From assembly GCA_964351595.1 (NCBI GenBank), contig CAYGOT010000018.1, forward strand, positions 1 to 64,000: a stretch of 64,000 nt of DNA, written 5' to 3'. Shown here piece by piece: positions 61,079 to 64,000 of this stretch. This DNA comes from UBA6059 sp964351595. GTDB taxonomy: Bacteria > Bacteroidota > Bacteroidia > Cytophagales > Cyclobacteriaceae. Both the position numbers and the translations under genes were made by a program. The notes beneath the pieces are model-generated. The model ran no database searches. It had not been told where the DNA came from and saw only the letters and a list, made by a program, of their open reading frames with translations. Position 1 is the stretch's first letter; each line of letters begins with the position of its first letter.

Positions 61079-61098
61079 TTCCCCTTAAATAAGGGGAA
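61079..61098. other. Small hairpin upstream of sortilin-like gene
   Basis: TTCCCCTT (61079-61086) and AAGGGGAA (61091-61098) form an 8-base-pair hairpin with a 4-base loop. No T tract follows on the plus strand, so its role is unclear. Confidence 0.35.
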
Positions 61099-61224
61099 CT
61101 TGTTGATAACGACACTGAACTCCATATAATGATCTGTAAGTGTTTCTTGGCTATCGCAAATATTTATAAGAGGTACAGGCCGTTTTTCAATTGAGTGCTA
61201 ACTTTCAAAATCAACAGAATTGCC

Positions 61225-64000
61225 ATGCTACAACGAATCATACTATCCCTTAGCGCTTTATTCATTTGCCTCCTAAGCTGGTCCCAGCCCTTGCCAATGG
61301 ATCAACTGCAATCACTGAAGATCCGAAATGTTGGACCCGCCAACATGAGTGGTAGGATTACGGCCATAGATGCCTTGCAGTCTAACCCTAAAATAATATT
61401 CGTAGGAGCGGCCTCCGGAGGGGTATGGAAATCAGAGAATGGAGGTACGGCGTGGAAGCCGGTGTTCGATGAACAGCCCACACAAAACATTGGCGCCATC
61501 GCCATACAGCAGGACAATCCTGATGTGGTATGGGTAGGAACTGGTGAAGGCAACCCCCGAAACTCCATGAACCTGGGTATGGGGATTTTCAAAAGTCTGG
61601 ACGGTGGTAAGACCTGGTCACATCTTGGCTTGGAAGCCACGAAATCAATCCATCGCATCCGCATTGATCCTACCAACACACAAGTCGTGTATGTAGGTGC
61701 GATGGGAGATCCATTCAACCCCAATGCAGACCGAGGCTTGTACAAAACAACCGATGGCGGCAAGACGTGGAAGCAGATCCTTTTTAGCAACAGTGAATCA
61801 GGCATTGCAGATCTGGTAATGGATCCAACTAATCCCCAAAAACTTTTTGCTGCATTGTATCAGCATCGACGCACGCCGTACTATTTTACATCAGGTGGTG
61901 CTGGCTCAGGCCTTTACATGACAGTCGATGGAGGAGACAGTTGGCAGCAACTTGGGGAGACGGATGGATTACCTGCCGGCGAGTTGGGAAGAATCGGATT
62001 GGCGATAGCACCTTCCAACCCTAAACGTATCTATGCGAAAGTAGAAGCCAGCAAGAACGCGCTGTACCGCAGCGATGATGGTGGATATCAATGGACGATG
62101 ATTAATGACAATCCTCGATTTACCAACAATCGACCTTTTTACTTTCAGGAATTGGCGGTAGACAGTAAAGACGCCAATCGCTTGTACAATATCTATCAGC
62201 CGCTCTCAGTGAGCTACGATGGAGGTGTCTCTTTTGACACCACTCCGATGATTCCAGCCGATGAGACTAAGGGGATTCATGCTGATTTCCATGCATTTTG
62301 GATGGACAACAATGATCCTGAGCATTTTATCATCGGTGGTGATGGAGGCATTGGTATTACCCACGACCATGGTAAGAGTTGGTATTTTGCGGAGACCATT
62401 CCGGTAGCACAGTTTTACCAAATCAATGTGGATGAGGATAGGCCTTACAATGTCTACGGCGGCATGCAGGACAATGGCAACTGGTCAGGGCCTGCTTACA
62501 CGTGGAAGCGTGGAGGCATTCGTACGCTGTACTGGCAGTATTTGGTAGGCGGTGATGGGTTTTACATTGCACCTGATCCTGACAATTCCCGTTTTGGCTA
62601 TGGGACATCACAAAATGGCAACCTGTATCGCTATGATAAACTCACGGGTTATTATCTCAGTATCAAGCCACCAAGCCCTGATCCTAACCAGCAGCTGCGA
62701 TGGAACTGGAATGCGGGATTTGCGACCGACCCCTTCGACAAGAATGCCGTTTATTATGGTTCTCAATACCTTCATGTATCTAAGGATAAAGGAGCTAGCT
62801 GGCAAATCATTTCACCTGACCTTACCACAAATAATCCTGAACACCAGCAAGGAGACTATGGAGGGTTGACGTTAGACTTATCCGGAGCAGAAATGTACAA
62901 CAGCATATTGGCGATAGCGCCAAGCCCCGTGGATAAGGATAAAATCTGGGTGGGGTCTGACGATGGACAACTGCACCTGACCAGGGATGGGGGTGCGAGT
63001 TGGATCAACCTAACGGCTAATGTCAAGGACATGCCAAAGGAGGCCTGGGTCGCACGCATCAGCGCGTCTACCTACGATGCACAAACGGCCTGGATGGTGG
63101 TCAACAACTACCGCAAAGGAGACTATGCACCCTACCTGTTCAAAACTACCAATGATGGGAAATCATGGGAGCGGGTAGTGGATGGCTCGGATGTCAAAGG
63201 TTATGCCCTCTCGTTTATACAGGATCCAGTGGAGCCTAACTTAATGTTTTTGGGGACTGAAAACGGCTTGTGGGTGAGTATAGACGCAGGAGCAACCTGG
63301 ACACAGTTTGGCAATGGCTTTCCATCCGTATCGACCATGGACTTGAAAATTCAACAAACAGAATCAGCCCTTATCGTGGGCACCTTCGGTAGGGCTATTT
63401 GGGTGCTGGACGATTTACTGACCTTGCGTGAAATAGCCGGTAAGCGCATTACGAAACCTATCACCGCGCTACCTATGAATGATGCGGTACAGGTAAAAGG
63501 ACTGTTCATCAACCCTCCCGGCAATATCTGGTCAGGGTTTAATACGACGTTTGAAGGGGAGAACAAGGTTTTTCAGAAAACAGAGATCCCGGTTTTCATT
63601 AAAGATGCCAGTAAAACTGGTGCTGTCAGTGTATCAATTTACGATAGTAACCAGCGATTGATCAATGAGTTGGAAGCTACTGACCTTCAAACCGGATTGA
63701 ACTATATCATCTGGCGGCTGGACGAGCGGGGAGCCAGTCTACCCGGTGCCTGGGTGCATGAGTTTTCCCGGGACATCCCTGTATTACTGGGCAACTATTC
63801 GATTGTGGTAACGGATGAGAATACCACTGATACCACTACCGTGAAAATCATCCCGGATCCGAGGTTTGATTTGGACCTTGCGGTAGATGAAGCGTTATAT
63901 GCTTATCAGAAAGAGGTGGATGTGCAAGTAGCGAAGCTGTCCGAGGCTTTGAACGGATTGGATGATAAGATGCAGCGAGTAGATAAGCTGGAGAAACAAT
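61225..64000 (+). CDS. Exported sortilin/VPS10-like beta-propeller protein (partial)
   Basis: The frame is open from the ATG at 61225 to the right edge (at least 925 residues). A signal peptide (LQRIILSLSALFICLLSW) precedes repeated BNR/Asp-box-like units: SLDGGKTWSHLG, TTDGGKTWKQIL, TVDGGDSWQQL, SDDGGYQW, TRDGGASWINLT, each with the S/T-x-D-G-G-x-x-W pattern. It matches the WD40/YVTN-like sortilin exo-protein family of Bacteroidota, of which the function is poorly known. The C-terminus lies outside the window. Confidence 0.85.
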   Translation, partial: MLQRIILSLSALFICLLSWSQPLPMDQLQSLKIRNVGPANMSGRITAIDALQSNPKIIFVGAASGGVWKSENGGTAWKPVFDEQPTQNIGAIAIQQDNPDVVWVGTGEGNPRNSMNLGMGIFKSLDGGKTWSHLGLEATKSIHRIRIDPTNTQVVYVGAMGDPFNPNADRGLYKTTDGGKTWKQILFSNSESGIADLVMDPTNPQKLFAALYQHRRTPYYFTSGGAGSGLYMTVDGGDSWQQLGETDGLPAGELGRIGLAIAPSNPKRIYAKVEASKNALYRSDDGGYQWTMINDNPRFTNNRPFYFQELAVDSKDANRLYNIYQPLSVSYDGGVSFDTTPMIPADETKGIHADFHAFWMDNNDPEHFIIGGDGGIGITHDHGKSWYFAETIPVAQFYQINVDEDRPYNVYGGMQDNGNWSGPAYTWKRGGIRTLYWQYLVGGDGFYIAPDPDNSRFGYGTSQNGNLYRYDKLTGYYLSIKPPSPDPNQQLRWNWNAGFATDPFDKNAVYYGSQYLHVSKDKGASWQIISPDLTTNNPEHQQGDYGGLTLDLSGAEMYNSILAIAPSPVDKDKIWVGSDDGQLHLTRDGGASWINLTANVKDMPKEAWVARISASTYDAQTAWMVVNNYRKGDYAPYLFKTTNDGKSWERVVDGSDVKGYALSFIQDPVEPNLMFLGTENGLWVSIDAGATWTQFGNGFPSVSTMDLKIQQTESALIVGTFGRAIWVLDDLLTLREIAGKRITKPITALPMNDAVQVKGLFINPPGNIWSGFNTTFEGENKVFQKTEIPVFIKDASKTGAVSVSIYDSNQRLINELEATDLQTGLNYIIWRLDERGASLPGAWVHEFSRDIPVLLGNYSIVVTDENTTDTTTVKIIPDPRFDLDLAVDEALYAYQKEVDVQVAKLSEALNGLDDKMQRVDKLEKQ

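Noticed and set aside
61302..61805. A 167-codon minus-strand frame within the right-end gene.
   Set aside because: The plus strand carries a signal peptide and repeated S-x-D-G-G-x-x-W units over the same bases, so the minus frame is a shadow.

Overview
The window reads as a chromosome segment of a Bacteroidota bacterium, most likely a Cytophagales-type marine relative (inference). The evidence is the set of gene families (DUF349, siroheme reductase with a C-terminal helical extension, ABC-F EttA, exported RidA, sortilin-like exo-protein), the weak Shine-Dalgarno signals, several TTG/GTG starts, and promoters of the Bacteroidota type (TTTG about 19 bases before TAnnTTTG), seen clearly before rpsT and rplM. 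The ends are open: an exported beta-propeller gene runs off the right edge.

Layout. 0.1-4.9 kb is a minus-strand housekeeping run (rpsT, then radC, DUF1684, pheT, a coiled-coil protein, zapA). 5-13.7 kb holds an exported zinc phospholipase-like protein, ettA, a DUF349 protein, ispD, queA, a FtsX/MacB-type permease and recA. 14-18.4 kb has two envelope proteins and a PhoB/PhoR-like two-component pair, followed by an RluA-type synthase. 19.1-21.8 kb is rplM-rpsI-rpsB, a strong hairpin, then tsf. 21.8-26.4 kb is an assimilatory sulfur operon (siroheme sulfite reductase, cobA, siroheme dehydrogenase, APS-type cysH) headed by an S-box (SAM-I) riboswitch with a possible terminator platform. 26.4-36 kb has RidA, aminopeptidase P, a subtilase, two glycosyltransferases, an M16 peptidase, an O-methyltransferase and a LysM lytic transglycosylase. 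36-38 kb is dnaX with an A10 slippery run separating a short (gamma-like) and a long (tau-like) reading. 38-43.4 kb has a Tat-exported amine oxidase and molybdenum-cofactor genes (moaC, a MobB/MobA-like fusion, a MocA-like transferase, and a divergent moeB with a rhodanese domain). 43.4-45.4 kb holds an unknown exported protein and a decayed copy of the moeB rhodanese tail.

The accessory highlight is 46.9-56.7 kb: a lasso-peptide gene cluster with kinase (HPr kinase-like), sulfotransferase, B1 (PqqD-like RRE), B2 (transglutaminase-like leader peptidase), C (asparagine-synthetase-like cyclase), ABC exporter, nucleotidyltransferase and a YkgJ-like cysteine-rich protein. Four precursor candidates share a leader pattern W-x2-P-x-[L/I/V]-[K/R]-x-L-x4-T-x-[S/A]-G. 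The predicted cores are long (35-59 residues). Three of the four carry a pair of cysteines, and the same three end in serine, the position phosphorylated by known lasso-peptide kinases. Two precursors lie between C and the exporter and two after the nucleotidyltransferase. The latter pair share a C-terminal YPxAC motif, and one carries acidic GGEEDG repeats. I think this multi-precursor, multi-tailoring cluster is the most novel system here.

The right end holds a GT1-like glycosyltransferase, a Tat-exported class V aminotransferase-like protein followed by a lipoprotein RidA (a plausible periplasmic pair), a gene remnant, a QueC-like PP-loop protein and the truncated sortilin-like protein. 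All functional calls are by reading motifs; no searches were run.
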